Source of the DNA: Rikenella microfusus
Lineage (GTDB): Bacteria > Bacteroidota > Bacteroidia > Bacteroidales > DYQK01
Length of the DNA: 62,458 nt
Assembly: GCA_020719385.1 (NCBI GenBank)
Contig: DYQK01000004.1
Location: 1 to 62,458 of the forward strand
Direction of reading: 5' to 3'
Under the pieces are notes generated by a model. The model was not told the DNA's origin, made no database searches, and was given only the letters and a program-made list of their open reading frames with translations. Position 1 is the first letter of the stretch. Every line of letters begins with the position of its first letter. The position numbers were made by a program, and so were the translations under genes. Of the stretch, positions 9,636 through 19,184 are shown one piece after another.

Positions 9636-10997
9636 ATGTTAAAAAAAATATTTTTTTCGCTTCTTGCAATTTGCAATTTTTTGTTTTCTTTCTCTCAAGA
9701 AAATAAAATCATTGACCACATTGTTGCCGTTGTCGGTACAAAAATTATTACTCTCTCCGAGATTGAGTCCCAATATATGCAGTATCAAGCACGCGGCTAT
9801 CACCAAAATGCTGATATGAAATGCGTTATTTTTGAAGAACTTCTTTTTCAACGACTGCTGTTAAATCAAGCAGAACTCGATAGTTTGCAAATTTCCGACA
9901 AACAAGTGGACAAAGAACTCGAAGCAAGAGTCTCTTCCATCGTTGAACAAATGGGCGGACAACAAAAAGTAGAGGAATATTTTAACAAAACGCTCATCGA
10001 AATCAAAGAAGACCTTCGAGATGCCATTCACGACCAACTGCTCGCACAAAAAATGCAAGGCGAAATCACAAAAGAAGTAAAATCGTTGCCCTCTGATGTG
10101 CAAATTTTTTTCAATAGCATTCCAAAAGATAGTTTACCGACCATTGAGTCTGAAGTTGAAATGGCTCAAATTGTTAAATATCCCGAAGTTTTAGATGAAA
10201 TGAAAAAAATCACAAAGCAACGACTGAACGAATATCGCGAAAGAATTTTAAAAAGTACAAATCCTGACGTAGAATTTGCAGGTTTAGCCCGACTTTACTC
10301 CGAGGACAAAGAATCTGCAAAAAATGGAGGAAATCTTGGTTTTATCGGGCGCGGAGAATTAGTGCCTGAATTTGCCGCTGTTGCGTTCAATCTCAAAATC
10401 GGCGAAGTTTCGAATATTGTCGAGACAGAATTTGGGTTTCATATCATCAAAGTTCTCGAAAAACGCGGTGAACAAAGCAGCATTTCGCATATTTTGCTCT
10501 CGCCGCCTGTTGCTTCGGAGCAAAAAATTAAATCGAAAAATTATCTCGACAGCCTCGCAACCGTCCTTCGCACAAAAAAAGATACTTTGACTTTTGAGGA
10601 AACAGCAATGTTTTACTCCGAAGATAAAAATACGCGAAATAACGGCGGTTTAATTGTGAATCCGCAAACAGGCTCGACAAGATTTACCATCAACCAACTT
10701 GACGCAGCAACCAATTTCACTCTAAAAACGATGAATATCGGTGAGATTTCTGCTCCTTTCGAAACGAAAGACGAGAAAGGAAAAGTTTGTTACAAAATTA
10801 TTTGGTTAAAATCTCGCACAAAGGAACATATTGCGAATCTCAAAGATGATTATCAGAAAATTATGGAATTTTCTTTGAGAAAGAAAAAACAAGACGCAAT
10901 AAACAAATGGATTTTGGAAAAACAAAAAACTACTTACATTCACATTGATAATTCGTACAAAAATTGTTCGTTCAATTTTAAAGGATGGCTGAAATAA
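9636..10997 (+). CDS. SurA-like periplasmic peptidyl-prolyl cis-trans isomerase/chaperone
   Basis: A 453-residue exported protein. A signal peptide (1-21, ending FSFSQ) is followed by a SurA N-terminal-type helical region beginning DHIVAVVGTKIITLSEIE, which is the usual SurA start. Then come two parvulin (PPIC) domains: about 195-285, with the GGNLGFIGRGELVPEF and FGFHIIKV hallmarks, and about 285-400, more divergent but with NNGGL. SurA chaperones outer-membrane proteins across the periplasm, which would suit a cell exporting TonB receptors and T9SS cargo. The start is the ATG after an A/T-rich leader. The gene ends at a hairpin shared with the convergent metalloprotease gene. Confidence 0.88.
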   Translation: MLKKIFFSLLAICNFLFSFSQENKIIDHIVAVVGTKIITLSEIESQYMQYQARGYHQNADMKCVIFEELLFQRLLLNQAELDSLQISDKQVDKELEARVSSIVEQMGGQQKVEEYFNKTLIEIKEDLRDAIHDQLLAQKMQGEITKEVKSLPSDVQIFFNSIPKDSLPTIESEVEMAQIVKYPEVLDEMKKITKQRLNEYRERILKSTNPDVEFAGLARLYSEDKESAKNGGNLGFIGRGELVPEFAAVAFNLKIGEVSNIVETEFGFHIIKVLEKRGEQSSISHILLSPPVASEQKIKSKNYLDSLATVLRTKKDTLTFEETAMFYSEDKNTRNNGGLIVNPQTGSTRFTINQLDAATNFTLKTMNIGEISAPFETKDEKGKVCYKIIWLKSRTKEHIANLKDDYQKIMEFSLRKKKQDAINKWILEKQKTTYIHIDNSYKNCSFNFKGWLK

Positions 10998-11018
10998 AAT
11001 GTTTTTGTAAATAAAAAT

Positions 11019-11049
11019 ACTCTGACAAAATTAAAAAAATTGTCAGAGT
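11019..11049. terminator. Bidirectional terminator between SurA-like and metalloprotease genes
   Basis: A 10-base-pair stem (11019-11028 with 11040-11049) with an 11-base A/T loop lies between convergent stop codons at 10997 and 11059. A/T-rich flanks on both sides allow use in both directions. Confidence 0.85.
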
Positions 11050-11058
11050 TTTAATCTT

Positions 11059-13404
11059 CTACTCAATAACAAACTTTTGTGTCGCGGTTTTTTCATTTGA
11101 AATGAGTTGTAAAAAATAAATTCCCCTTGTTAAATGTGAAAAATCAAAGTTTTGTTTACCTTTTTTCACTGACATTTTTCCCGAATAAACATTTTGTCCG
11201 TTTAAATTTAAAATTTTTACCTCAACAAATTGTTCTTTCTCAAACTCAATAAAAAATTGTCCGTTATTAGGATTTGGCTGAACTTTTTTCTCCGCAATCT
11301 CCTGATTTTCAACAGAAACAGGAATGCCGCTCTGCGTTAAATAAACATTTTTCATCTCCCCACTATTGCCGTAATGAACTTTTATTGTCGCACTTCTGTC
11401 TTGACGAGAATTATTTTCTCCAACAGAAACGTAAATTGTCGAAGACATTTCACCGCTTCGAACATCAAAATTCACCCACGATTCCGCACACGAAACCGCC
11501 CAATAAGTATTTGAGGCAAAACCTAAACTCGAAGAACCAACAGAATGCGAAAAATACATTTGTGAATTGGCAAGACTCAACTTCGGAGTAATCGAAATTT
11601 TACTCGTCAAAGTGGTTGTGTTATTTCGCCAATGGTCGTCAAAAGTAAACTGATTTTTATAAATGGCAATTCCAACGAAATATTCGCCCGCAGGAACATT
11701 CCAAGGAATAAACCGATTTGCCCCAAAACGAGAACGACTTTCCGCATTAAAATTATCAAAATACAGATAACTGCCCAATTCATAATCATTCGCAGGAATA
11801 TCGCGGTTGCGAGAAAGAAAAAATTGTACCCGCACATCCGACAAACTAACATTCGAGTTATTCTCTGCGGTAACATTCGAAATAGAAATTACCTCGTCAG
11901 GCTCATAAACAGCTTTATCTGTTGTACTTGGTCGCAAATTAAATTGAGAAACATCGGGGTCGGCATAATATGACTCAATTCCTACATCAACATAACTTTT
12001 TATTGCAGTCTGCGATTTATAATGTTGACGCAAAAGATACGCATCTGCGGCGTGTAAAAGTCTACCGTTCTCATAAATATTTTGATAACCGCCGTGCATA
12101 ATACTTAATTGGTCGTAAGCATAAGTTTCGGAGTACGGACCAAGCATAAAACCGCAAACGTGACCCAACTCGTGCATCGAAACTTGAACCAAATTATAAA
12201 TATTCGAACCATTAATTACGTCATCAATGTTTTCTGACCAAGAATAACTCGGATTATACATATGATCAGACTCCGCTATTGGTCCACAATCTGCCTCCGC
12301 ATACGTAATTGTCATTCCCAAAGCACCGCCCCATTGAAAACCATATTGAGAATTTAAAGCCTCGTTGCTAACAGAATTACAAAACTCATTTACACCGTTA
12401 TTTCCTGCAAAACTTCCATCACTGTCGATGTAAGAAAAAATATCCATCACCAAATTCATATCATACATAATATTATTATAGACTCCAAATTCAGAAAACG
12501 ATGAAGGAACTTGTTTCATAACAATATTTAACGAATGAGAACCACACATTCCAAGACTGCCATGTTTAATATCAGATTTTTTTACCTGAAAAAAACTTGA
12601 TTTCTCTTTTGTGAACAAACTTTTTATTGCGAAACACTCAAGTTCATTATTTTTATTCCTAAAATAATAAAAACCTTGACCATCAAGTCTCAATTTCTTC
12701 TCTTTCAAAGGTGTTTTTAAAATTTTTTTCTGTATTATCTCAATAACTTGAGATTTTTCCATAGGTGAAAGTGAATCTTTCTTGAGATTTTTCGACTCAA
12801 AAACTTGATCCTTAGAATCTGACGAAACAGGAAGAGACTGATTTCTCAATATTAACGTATCATTTTGATACTCAAACTGATTATTCGCAATTTTTTTCAC
12901 AGAGTTTTTCGAAAAACTCCATTTATTTCCGTCATAACCTGTGATAATTTTCTTTGAAACATCAATAACATACTCTTTTCCCGTTACAGAATCTTTTATC
13001 ACCTCAAATTTGCCTTGAAAATTTCCCAAAATCGGATTTGAGTAAACTTTCTCGTTGTCAAAAGTGAAAATTAAATAACGTTTATCGACCTCGAAGTGCG
13101 GCATATCACTGACAGAAATATTTTTGCCGTCAAGTTTGCCGCCTGCGTAGGTGAGAGAAAATGTCTTTGCGTTTTTTTGCTTCGCATTTTCTGAAAAATG
13201 CACCCACTCAATAGAACGAAAAAAGACATCTGTAAAAATCATTGTGCGTTTTTCATTCCAACGACAAGAAATTTTTTCAACCGTGCCGACAAAAATTGCG
13301 TCTGAGGTTTGAGCAATTTCATTTATCGACAAATCAACAGGCTGCGAGATTACAAAATTTATTTTCAAAACGAAAATTAAGAAAAGAAAAAATAATTTTT
13401 TCAT
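11059..13404 (-). CDS. T9SS-secreted zinc metalloprotease with BACON domain
   Basis: A 781-residue exported protein with a signal peptide (1-20). The zinc-protease motif HELGHVCG has H411, E412 and H415, followed by a Met-turn-like SIMHGG about 25 residues later, as in metzincin/gluzincin-type enzymes. The residue where a canonical HExxHxxGxxH third histidine would sit is Leu421, so the third zinc ligand must lie elsewhere if the enzyme is active. A BACON domain, usually protein- or glycan-binding, lies at about 606-692 (AVSCAESWVNF). The C-terminus is a T9SS sorting domain starting near KVQPNPNNGQFFIEF. The long N-terminal region (about 21-230) looks like an inhibitory propeptide. A TATTTTTG box lies upstream on the minus strand. 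Confidence 0.85.
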   Translation of the reverse strand: MKKLFFLFLIFVLKINFVISQPVDLSINEIAQTSDAIFVGTVEKISCRWNEKRTMIFTDVFFRSIEWVHFSENAKQKNAKTFSLTYAGGKLDGKNISVSDMPHFEVDKRYLIFTFDNEKVYSNPILGNFQGKFEVIKDSVTGKEYVIDVSKKIITGYDGNKWSFSKNSVKKIANNQFEYQNDTLILRNQSLPVSSDSKDQVFESKNLKKDSLSPMEKSQVIEIIQKKILKTPLKEKKLRLDGQGFYYFRNKNNELECFAIKSLFTKEKSSFFQVKKSDIKHGSLGMCGSHSLNIVMKQVPSSFSEFGVYNNIMYDMNLVMDIFSYIDSDGSFAGNNGVNEFCNSVSNEALNSQYGFQWGGALGMTITYAEADCGPIAESDHMYNPSYSWSENIDDVINGSNIYNLVQVSMHELGHVCGFMLGPYSETYAYDQLSIMHGGYQNIYENGRLLHAADAYLLRQHYKSQTAIKSYVDVGIESYYADPDVSQFNLRPSTTDKAVYEPDEVISISNVTAENNSNVSLSDVRVQFFLSRNRDIPANDYELGSYLYFDNFNAESRSRFGANRFIPWNVPAGEYFVGIAIYKNQFTFDDHWRNNTTTLTSKISITPKLSLANSQMYFSHSVGSSSLGFASNTYWAVSCAESWVNFDVRSGEMSSTIYVSVGENNSRQDRSATIKVHYGNSGEMKNVYLTQSGIPVSVENQEIAEKKVQPNPNNGQFFIEFEKEQFVEVKILNLNGQNVYSGKMSVKKGKQNFDFSHLTRGIYFLQLISNEKTATQKFVIE

Positions 13405-13426
13405 AAAAAACGAAATTAAATATTTA

Positions 13427-13434
13427 CAAAAATA
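13427..13434 (-). promoter_or_regulatory. -7 box (TATTTTTG) for the T9SS metalloprotease gene
   Basis: A minus-strand TATTTTTG lies 22 bases upstream of the ATG at 13404. The nearest TTG is 23 bases further upstream, a less than ideal spacing. Confidence 0.55.
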
Positions 13435-13466
13435 AAAATATTTTTCGAGAAATATTTCAAAAAAAG

Positions 13467-13497
13467 TTGAATATTGAAAAAATAAATTCTAAATTTG
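13467..13497 (+). promoter_or_regulatory. Promoter of the beta-propeller/barrel protein gene
   Basis: TTG at 13467-13469, 20 bases, TAAATTTG at 13490-13497. The longest ORF starts at that TTG, so it would begin inside the promoter. The promoter therefore decides the start: the ATG at 13533. Confidence 0.8.
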
Positions 13498-13532
13498 CCG
13501 CACAAAATATTTTCGTTTCTCAAAAATTTTTT

Positions 13533-16500
13533 ATGCACAAGTTTTCAAAGTTTTTTCTCCTTATAATTCTGTTTTTGTTATTTTTCAAAGAAAATAACGC
13601 ACAATTTTATTACGGACATCAAATGGAATTCGGCAAAAATCGGGTTCAATATGGCGAATATTATTGGACTTTTTATCGTTATGAAAAATTTGATGTATAT
13701 TTTTATCTCAACGGGAAAAATCTCGCTCAATATACGGCTTCTGTCGCTGCGAGAAAACTTGCTGAATTTGAGAATTTCTTTAACCACACGCTCGACCATC
13801 GAATAGTTTTTATTGTTTACAACAAACTTTCCGAGTTTCGACAAAGCAACATCGGACTTGTTACCGCAGATAATCAAGCAAACACTGGCGGCGTAACAAA
13901 AATTATCGACAACAAAGTGTTTCTCTACTTCGAGGGCGACCACAAAAATTTTGATACGCAAATATCAGCAGCTATTGCTGAAGTGCTTGTGAATCAAATA
14001 CTTTACGGCGGAAATTTTCGCGAAAAAATCACAAATTCTACGTTGATAGAATTGCCCGAATGGTACACAAAAGGGTTAATCTCGTATCTCTCGAATGAAT
14101 GGGATTTTGAAATCGAAAATCGTATAAAAGACGGAATATTGAGTGGAAAATATGAAAAATTTAATTATCTTTTGAACGAAGACGCTCAGTTTGCGGGGCA
14201 TTCTATTTTTTATTACGTTGCACAAATTTATGGAAAAGCCGTGATTCAAAACATTATTTACATGACAAGAATCAATAAAAATGCGGATAGCGGTTTTATG
14301 TACGTCCTGGGTGCGTCAGTGAAGGATATTTCTTTCGATTGGTTAAATTTTTACAAAGAGAAATTCCAAAATTTTTCAGATTCTTCGTTGCGAGAGAAAA
14401 AAAATGAAGTTAAAAAACGAATCAAAAAAGACAGAGTTTATCAACAAATGAAAATGAGTCCCGATGGGAAAAATCTTTGTTACTCCACAAATCAGTCGGG
14501 AAAATATAAAATTTATATTTACAACATCGAGACGCAAAAACGCAAAAAAATTCTCACTCGCGAGCATAAACTTGAACAAATTACTGATTATTCTTTTCCC
14601 TCTCTTGCGTGGCATCCTTCGGGCAAAATCCTTACGTATTTCACCGAAGAGGAAGGAAAATTGTTTATTTCTCATTACGATTTAGAGACAAAACAAACTT
14701 CGCGAAATTATTTTTTCTTTTTCGAAAAAGTTTTAGATTTTAGTTATTCCAACAACGGTGCAAAAATGGTGCTTTCTGCGATTTTGAACGGGAAATCTGA
14801 CATTTTTATCTACAATGCTGCCTCAAATTCTGTCGAAACAATTACAAAAGATATTGCCGATGATTTGCAACCGCGTTTTATTGAAAATTCTACGAAAATT
14901 ATTTTCTCCTCGAATCGAATTAGCGACACAATAACTTTTGACAAAGAAACGGCACGCGAGTTTTTACTAACAAATATTTCTCAATCTTATGATTTGTTTA
15001 TTTTTGATTTAAAAACGAGAAATAAAATTTTAACGAGAATTTCAGAAACACCGTATATCAATGAATATCAACCAATTGAGGTAAAACCGAATACTTTTTT
15101 GTATCTCAGCGATGAAAGCGGAATTATTAATCGACAAATCATTCGTTATGACAGCACAATTTCTTACATTGATACGGCGGCACATTATCGGTATTTTAGT
15201 ACCAAAAATACCTTAACTTCGTATCCGCGAAATATCGAAAAATTTGATTATCAACCAAAAACTAAAACATTATCTGAAATTTTGTATTTTGACAAAAAAT
15301 TTCATTTGTTTTACAACGAATTTGATTTCTTAGATACGACTAACAATTCTTTTCAAACCCCTTTTCGCAAAGAATTAACCGCACAAATGCAGAAAAAAGA
15401 CAGTTTAGGAAAAGTTGAAAAAATTAAACTCGAAAAAGAAAAATTTGAAGCAGATAGTTTGTTGAAAAAACCATTGAAAATTCTCACTCATCCCGATTCT
15501 ACGTTTCTAAGTATCAATAATTACGTTTTTGAACGCGAGAAAAATAAACAATATGAATATTTATTTCGCCGCGATAGTTTAAAAAGTGAGAAAAAAAGCA
15601 ACGAAACAGGACTTCCACCTGTGCGGGAATATTTTACGTGGTTTTACATCGATTATTTAGTGAATCAAGTCGATTTTAGTTTTTTAAATTCGTCTTATCA
15701 AGCGTTTACAGGAAATGGTTTTTATTTTAACCCTGGTTTTAACGTACTTTTTAAAGTTGGAGCGAAGGATTTGTTCGAAAATTACAAAATTACAGGCGGA
15801 GCAAGATTCGCAGTAGATTTTCAAAGCAACGAATATTTGTTGAGTTTCGAAAATTTAAAATATCGTCTCGACAAACAATTCGTTTTGCATCGGCAGGTTT
15901 TGGCAAGTATTGAGGAAAATTCAATTCAAAGCGTTGCGACAAAAGTATATACTCACGAGGCAATGACCATTTTGCGTTACCCATTTTCGCAAGTTCTTGC
16001 ATTGAAAAGCACTTTTAGCTTGCGATACGATGAAGGTATGTTTCTCGTTACCGATTACAGATATTTGAATCGAAAACCAACAGATAAATTTGTGGCAGGT
16101 GGAAAATTGGAGTATATTTTTGACAACACTATTTCGCGCGGAGTAAATTTGTTCGAAGGTTTTCGATATAAAATTTTCGGCGAATTTTATCAACATCTCA
16201 ATGATAAATTTCACAATTTATCAGTCCTTGGTGCGGATTTTCGAAGTTATACAAAAATTCACAGAAATATTATTTGGGCGAACCGTTTTGCGACAAGTAC
16301 ATCTTTTGGAAGTAGTTTATTGATTTATTATCTCGGCGGCGTTGATAATTGGACGAATTTTTTGTCAGGAATCTCAACTTTTGACAGAGAAATTCCTATT
16401 GACACAAATTATCATTATACTTATCAAGCCGTTGCGACCAATATGCGTGGTTTTGTGCAAAATGTTCGAAATGGCACTTCATTTGCCGTGTTTAACTCTG

Positions 16501-16835
16501 AAATTCGTTTCCCAATTATTCGATACTTCGCAAACAGACCGATTAGTTCAGAATTTTTTAACAATTTTCAAATTGTTGGTTTTTTCGATATGGGTTCTGC
16601 CTGGACAGGAATAATTCCGTTTGCAAAGAAAAATGCCTACGACATTGAAACGATAAAAAACGGTCCCATCAGAATTACTATTGACAAAGAACGCACACCG
16701 ATAGTTTACGGTTATGGTTTTGGGTTGCGAACAAAATTATTTGGTTATTTTATTCGCACCGACTGGGCTTGGGGAATTGACGGCGATGTTGAGTTGCCGC
16801 AAATTTTTTATCTTTCACTTAATTTGGATTTTTAA
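13533..16835 (+). CDS. PD40/TolB-like beta-propeller protein with C-terminal outer-membrane barrel
   Basis: A 1100-residue exported protein; the signal peptide starts at the ATG at 13533 (MHKFSKFF, ending ENNAQ). The N-terminal part resembles a peptidase-M1-like fold with a degenerate active-site region (ELPEWYTKGLISYLS). A WD40/PD40 TolB-like propeller follows, with motifs such as MSPDGKNLCYS and LAWHPSGKILTYF. The last 350 or so residues have the alternating pattern of an Omp85/BamA-type beta barrel ending in an aromatic-rich strand (FYLSLNLDF). Proteins of this architecture are common in Bacteroidota and usually annotated as TolB-like; their function is not established. It ends 4 bases before a Fic gene, suggesting co-transcription. 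Confidence 0.8.
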   Translation: MHKFSKFFLLIILFLLFFKENNAQFYYGHQMEFGKNRVQYGEYYWTFYRYEKFDVYFYLNGKNLAQYTASVAARKLAEFENFFNHTLDHRIVFIVYNKLSEFRQSNIGLVTADNQANTGGVTKIIDNKVFLYFEGDHKNFDTQISAAIAEVLVNQILYGGNFREKITNSTLIELPEWYTKGLISYLSNEWDFEIENRIKDGILSGKYEKFNYLLNEDAQFAGHSIFYYVAQIYGKAVIQNIIYMTRINKNADSGFMYVLGASVKDISFDWLNFYKEKFQNFSDSSLREKKNEVKKRIKKDRVYQQMKMSPDGKNLCYSTNQSGKYKIYIYNIETQKRKKILTREHKLEQITDYSFPSLAWHPSGKILTYFTEEEGKLFISHYDLETKQTSRNYFFFFEKVLDFSYSNNGAKMVLSAILNGKSDIFIYNAASNSVETITKDIADDLQPRFIENSTKIIFSSNRISDTITFDKETAREFLLTNISQSYDLFIFDLKTRNKILTRISETPYINEYQPIEVKPNTFLYLSDESGIINRQIIRYDSTISYIDTAAHYRYFSTKNTLTSYPRNIEKFDYQPKTKTLSEILYFDKKFHLFYNEFDFLDTTNNSFQTPFRKELTAQMQKKDSLGKVEKIKLEKEKFEADSLLKKPLKILTHPDSTFLSINNYVFEREKNKQYEYLFRRDSLKSEKKSNETGLPPVREYFTWFYIDYLVNQVDFSFLNSSYQAFTGNGFYFNPGFNVLFKVGAKDLFENYKITGGARFAVDFQSNEYLLSFENLKYRLDKQFVLHRQVLASIEENSIQSVATKVYTHEAMTILRYPFSQVLALKSTFSLRYDEGMFLVTDYRYLNRKPTDKFVAGGKLEYIFDNTISRGVNLFEGFRYKIFGEFYQHLNDKFHNLSVLGADFRSYTKIHRNIIWANRFATSTSFGSSLLIYYLGGVDNWTNFLSGISTFDREIPIDTNYHYTYQAVATNMRGFVQNVRNGTSFAVFNSEIRFPIIRYFANRPISSEFFNNFQIVGFFDMGSAWTGIIPFAKKNAYDIETIKNGPIRITIDKERTPIVYGYGFGLRTKLFGYFIRTDWAWGIDGDVELPQIFYLSLNLDF

Positions 16836-16839
16836 AAAT

Positions 16840-17586
16840 ATGGAACAAATTCTCTGCGAAATTGATAAAATAAAAACAGAATTAGATTTTTTGCGAAAAA
16901 ATCTTGACAATTTTACGATTCTCGAAGCGTTGAGGACAGAATTTTTGTACGAAAGTAACCGAATCGAAGGAAATTCCTTGACTTTGCGAGAGACACAATT
17001 AATTGTAAACGAAGGAATTACTATTTCGGGCAAAACTGTTCGCGAACATTTGGAAGCAATAAATCACAAAGAAGCAATTTTATTTATCGAAGAAATTGTT
17101 TCGCAAAAAATTTCTCTTTCAGAATACGTTTTAAAACAAATTCACTCAATAATTTTGTATGGAATCGACAGAGTGAACGCAGGAAAATATCGTTCTGTGC
17201 CTGTAATGATTTCAGGAAGTCAATATTTGCCGCCGCCGCCGTATGTTTTACAAAGTTTAATGGATAATTTTTTTATTTTCTATGAAAAAAATTGCGAAAT
17301 GTTGCATCCCGTAATTCTTGCCGCAGAGATTCACGAAAAATTAGTCTCAATTCATCCATTCATTGACGGAAACGGAAGAACTGCACGGTTAATTATGAAT
17401 TTGATTTTGTTACAAAATGGTTTTCCGTTGATTATTATTGGTGGAGACAGCAAAACTCGACTCAATTATTACGAATCATTGGAATTTTCACAAATCAATA
17501 ACGACAATTCCTGTTTTATTTTGTTTATTGCGGAAAAAGTTTTAGAAAATTTAAAAAGATATTTAAAAATTTTTAAAAATTATTAA
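16840..17586 (+). CDS. Fic family protein AMP-transferase (class II type)
   Basis: A 248-residue Fic-domain protein. Fic enzymes transfer AMP (or another nucleotide moiety) from a nucleotide onto target proteins. The catalytic motif HPFIDGNGR starts at H172 and is complete (HPFx(D/E)GNGR). An N-terminal SNRIEGN segment (S39 to E43-G44) matches the (S/T)xxxE(G/N) inhibitory-helix motif of self-inhibited class II Fic proteins, so no separate antitoxin is needed. The longest ORF begins far inside the upstream gene; the ATG at 16840, 4 bases after its stop, gives a normal N-terminus (MEQILCEIDKIK). Partner and target are unknown. Confidence 0.93.
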   Translation: MEQILCEIDKIKTELDFLRKNLDNFTILEALRTEFLYESNRIEGNSLTLRETQLIVNEGITISGKTVREHLEAINHKEAILFIEEIVSQKISLSEYVLKQIHSIILYGIDRVNAGKYRSVPVMISGSQYLPPPPYVLQSLMDNFFIFYEKNCEMLHPVILAAEIHEKLVSIHPFIDGNGRTARLIMNLILLQNGFPLIIIGGDSKTRLNYYESLEFSQINNDNSCFILFIAEKVLENLKRYLKIFKNY

Positions 17587-17605
17587 TTTTTCACAAAAAA
17601 AATGT

Positions 17606-17613
17606 TATTTTTG
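17606..17613 (+). promoter_or_regulatory. -7 box (TATTTTTG) for the REC-PAS-histidine kinase gene
   Basis: TATTTTTG lies just upstream of a TTG-initiated longest ORF. The implied transcript start, near 17618, supports the downstream ATG at 17639. Confidence 0.6.
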
Positions 17614-17638
17614 TCTTTTGAAAAAAATTTTCTCAAAA

Positions 17639-19138
17639 ATGAAAAATAAATTGAAAATTTTGATAATTGATGATATGCTTGCTGATGCAAATTATCTCAA
17701 ACGTATTATCTCGAAATTGCCGCTTTGGGAAAGCAACATAGAAATGGCGGTTGACAGCACGGAAGGATTAAAAATTTGCCGCGAATTACATCCAGATGTG
17801 ATTTTTGTTGATTATCTCTTGGGAGCAGAATATGGCGTAAATATTATTAAACAATTCTCAGAAATGGGAATAAATGCGTCTTTTGTTTTGCTAACTGCTT
17901 TTGGCAGCGAAAGTGTTGTTACAGAAGCACTGCGCGCAGGTGCATCAGATTATATCTCGAAAAACGAACGCACTACAGAAAACATTGACCGAACACTTCG
18001 ACATATTTTTCAAAAAAAACAAGCAGACGAAAAATTACGAAAAACAGAAACTAAATTAAAAACAATTATTGAAAATACGAGAACAGGAATTATTACTATT
18101 GATATTTGGGGCAATATTATTGAAGCGAATGCCCCATATTTAGACCTTGTTGGACGTTATCTGATGGAGCAAGTCATCGGACATTCCATTTTTGAATGGA
18201 CTGCATCGAAATATATTCCCAAGATGAAAGAATTTATGCAAGAAGCGTTACAAAACAACGGATTTGACGACAAAGAAGTGGCATACATCAAACCAAGCGG
18301 AGAAACGGTCTACATTCTTTTGAACGCCGCAACGGAATATGTTGATAATGAAGTATTTATCTCGTTGTTGTGTCGAGACCTCACTTTTCACAAATTAGCC
18401 GAGGAGCAACTTTTACTCGCAAAACAGAAAGCCGAAGAGTCAGATAGGCTCAAAAGTGCCTTTCTCTCAACTATCTCTCACGAAGTAAGAACACCGTTAA
18501 ACGTAATTCAGCAAGGAGTAACCGTTTTAAAAGAAGAAGATTCTACAGACGAGGTAAAAGAAATGTGCTTTCAATATATCGAAAATAATATTAATATTCT
18601 TTTGCGAATGTTTAGCGATATGCTTGATATTGCCGGGATAGAATCGAAACAATTTCACTTAAAAAAACAACGATTTTCTGTTTATTCTTTGTTAGAAAAA
18701 TTGTTGAAAACTTTCGAAACCGAAAAAATTGTGATGGAAAAAAGTTTTATTGACTTGCGAATCTCTATTTCTGAAGAAAATAAAAATCTCGAAATTTTTA
18801 CAGACGAAGAATCTTTGTTTAAAGTCTTCTCGCATTTGATACGCAACGCAATTAAATTTACGGACAAAGGTTTTATCGAATTTGGGTACAAAATCAGCCG
18901 ACATAATTACGTAGATTTTTTTGTCATTGATACAGGAATCGGAATCAAAGCAGAAAAAATTCCTTATATTTTTGATGTTTTTCGAAAAACAAATGAGGAT
19001 AAAAATCGACTTTTCGCAGGAACAGGCATCGGACTAACGTTGGTAAAAAAAATTCTCAGTACTCTCGACGGCGAAATTAACGTAGTTTCAGAACCGCAAA
19101 AAGGGTCAACATTTCACTTTTCGATACAATGTTTATAA
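17639..19138 (+). CDS. Cytosolic hybrid sensor: receiver-PAS-histidine kinase
   Basis: A 499-residue two-component protein with the order receiver, PAS, kinase. The receiver domain (about 1-120) has the acidic pair D11-D12 and phospho-acceptor D58 (VIFVDY). A PAS domain (about 135-255) follows. The dimerisation/phosphotransfer helix has H281 in TISHEVRTPLN. The HATPase domain shows the N box (HLIRNAIKF), G1 (DTGIGI) and G2 (GTGIGLTLV). No membrane segment is visible, so it should sense an internal signal or be fed by another kinase through D58. The ATG at 17639 is preferred over the longer TTG start because of the promoter. No response regulator is adjacent. Confidence 0.9.
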   Translation: MKNKLKILIIDDMLADANYLKRIISKLPLWESNIEMAVDSTEGLKICRELHPDVIFVDYLLGAEYGVNIIKQFSEMGINASFVLLTAFGSESVVTEALRAGASDYISKNERTTENIDRTLRHIFQKKQADEKLRKTETKLKTIIENTRTGIITIDIWGNIIEANAPYLDLVGRYLMEQVIGHSIFEWTASKYIPKMKEFMQEALQNNGFDDKEVAYIKPSGETVYILLNAATEYVDNEVFISLLCRDLTFHKLAEEQLLLAKQKAEESDRLKSAFLSTISHEVRTPLNVIQQGVTVLKEEDSTDEVKEMCFQYIENNINILLRMFSDMLDIAGIESKQFHLKKQRFSVYSLLEKLLKTFETEKIVMEKSFIDLRISISEENKNLEIFTDEESLFKVFSHLIRNAIKFTDKGFIEFGYKISRHNYVDFFVIDTGIGIKAEKIPYIFDVFRKTNEDKNRLFAGTGIGLTLVKKILSTLDGEINVVSEPQKGSTFHFSIQCL

Positions 19139-19156
19139 AATTTCGAAAAAATTTTT

Positions 19157-19164
19157 TATCTTTG
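19157..19164 (+). promoter_or_regulatory. -7 box (TATCTTTG) for the nuclease-methyltransferase gene
   Basis: TATCTTTG sits 20 bases before the ATG at 19185, in the 46-base gap after the kinase gene. No convincing TTG at the expected -33 position. Confidence 0.65.
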
Positions 19165-19184
19165 CAGCGAAAAATTTATCAGAA

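Noticed and set aside
13467-13532. Longer TTG start for the beta-propeller/barrel protein
   Set aside because: The extension begins inside the promoter and would put 22 residues before a normal signal peptide.
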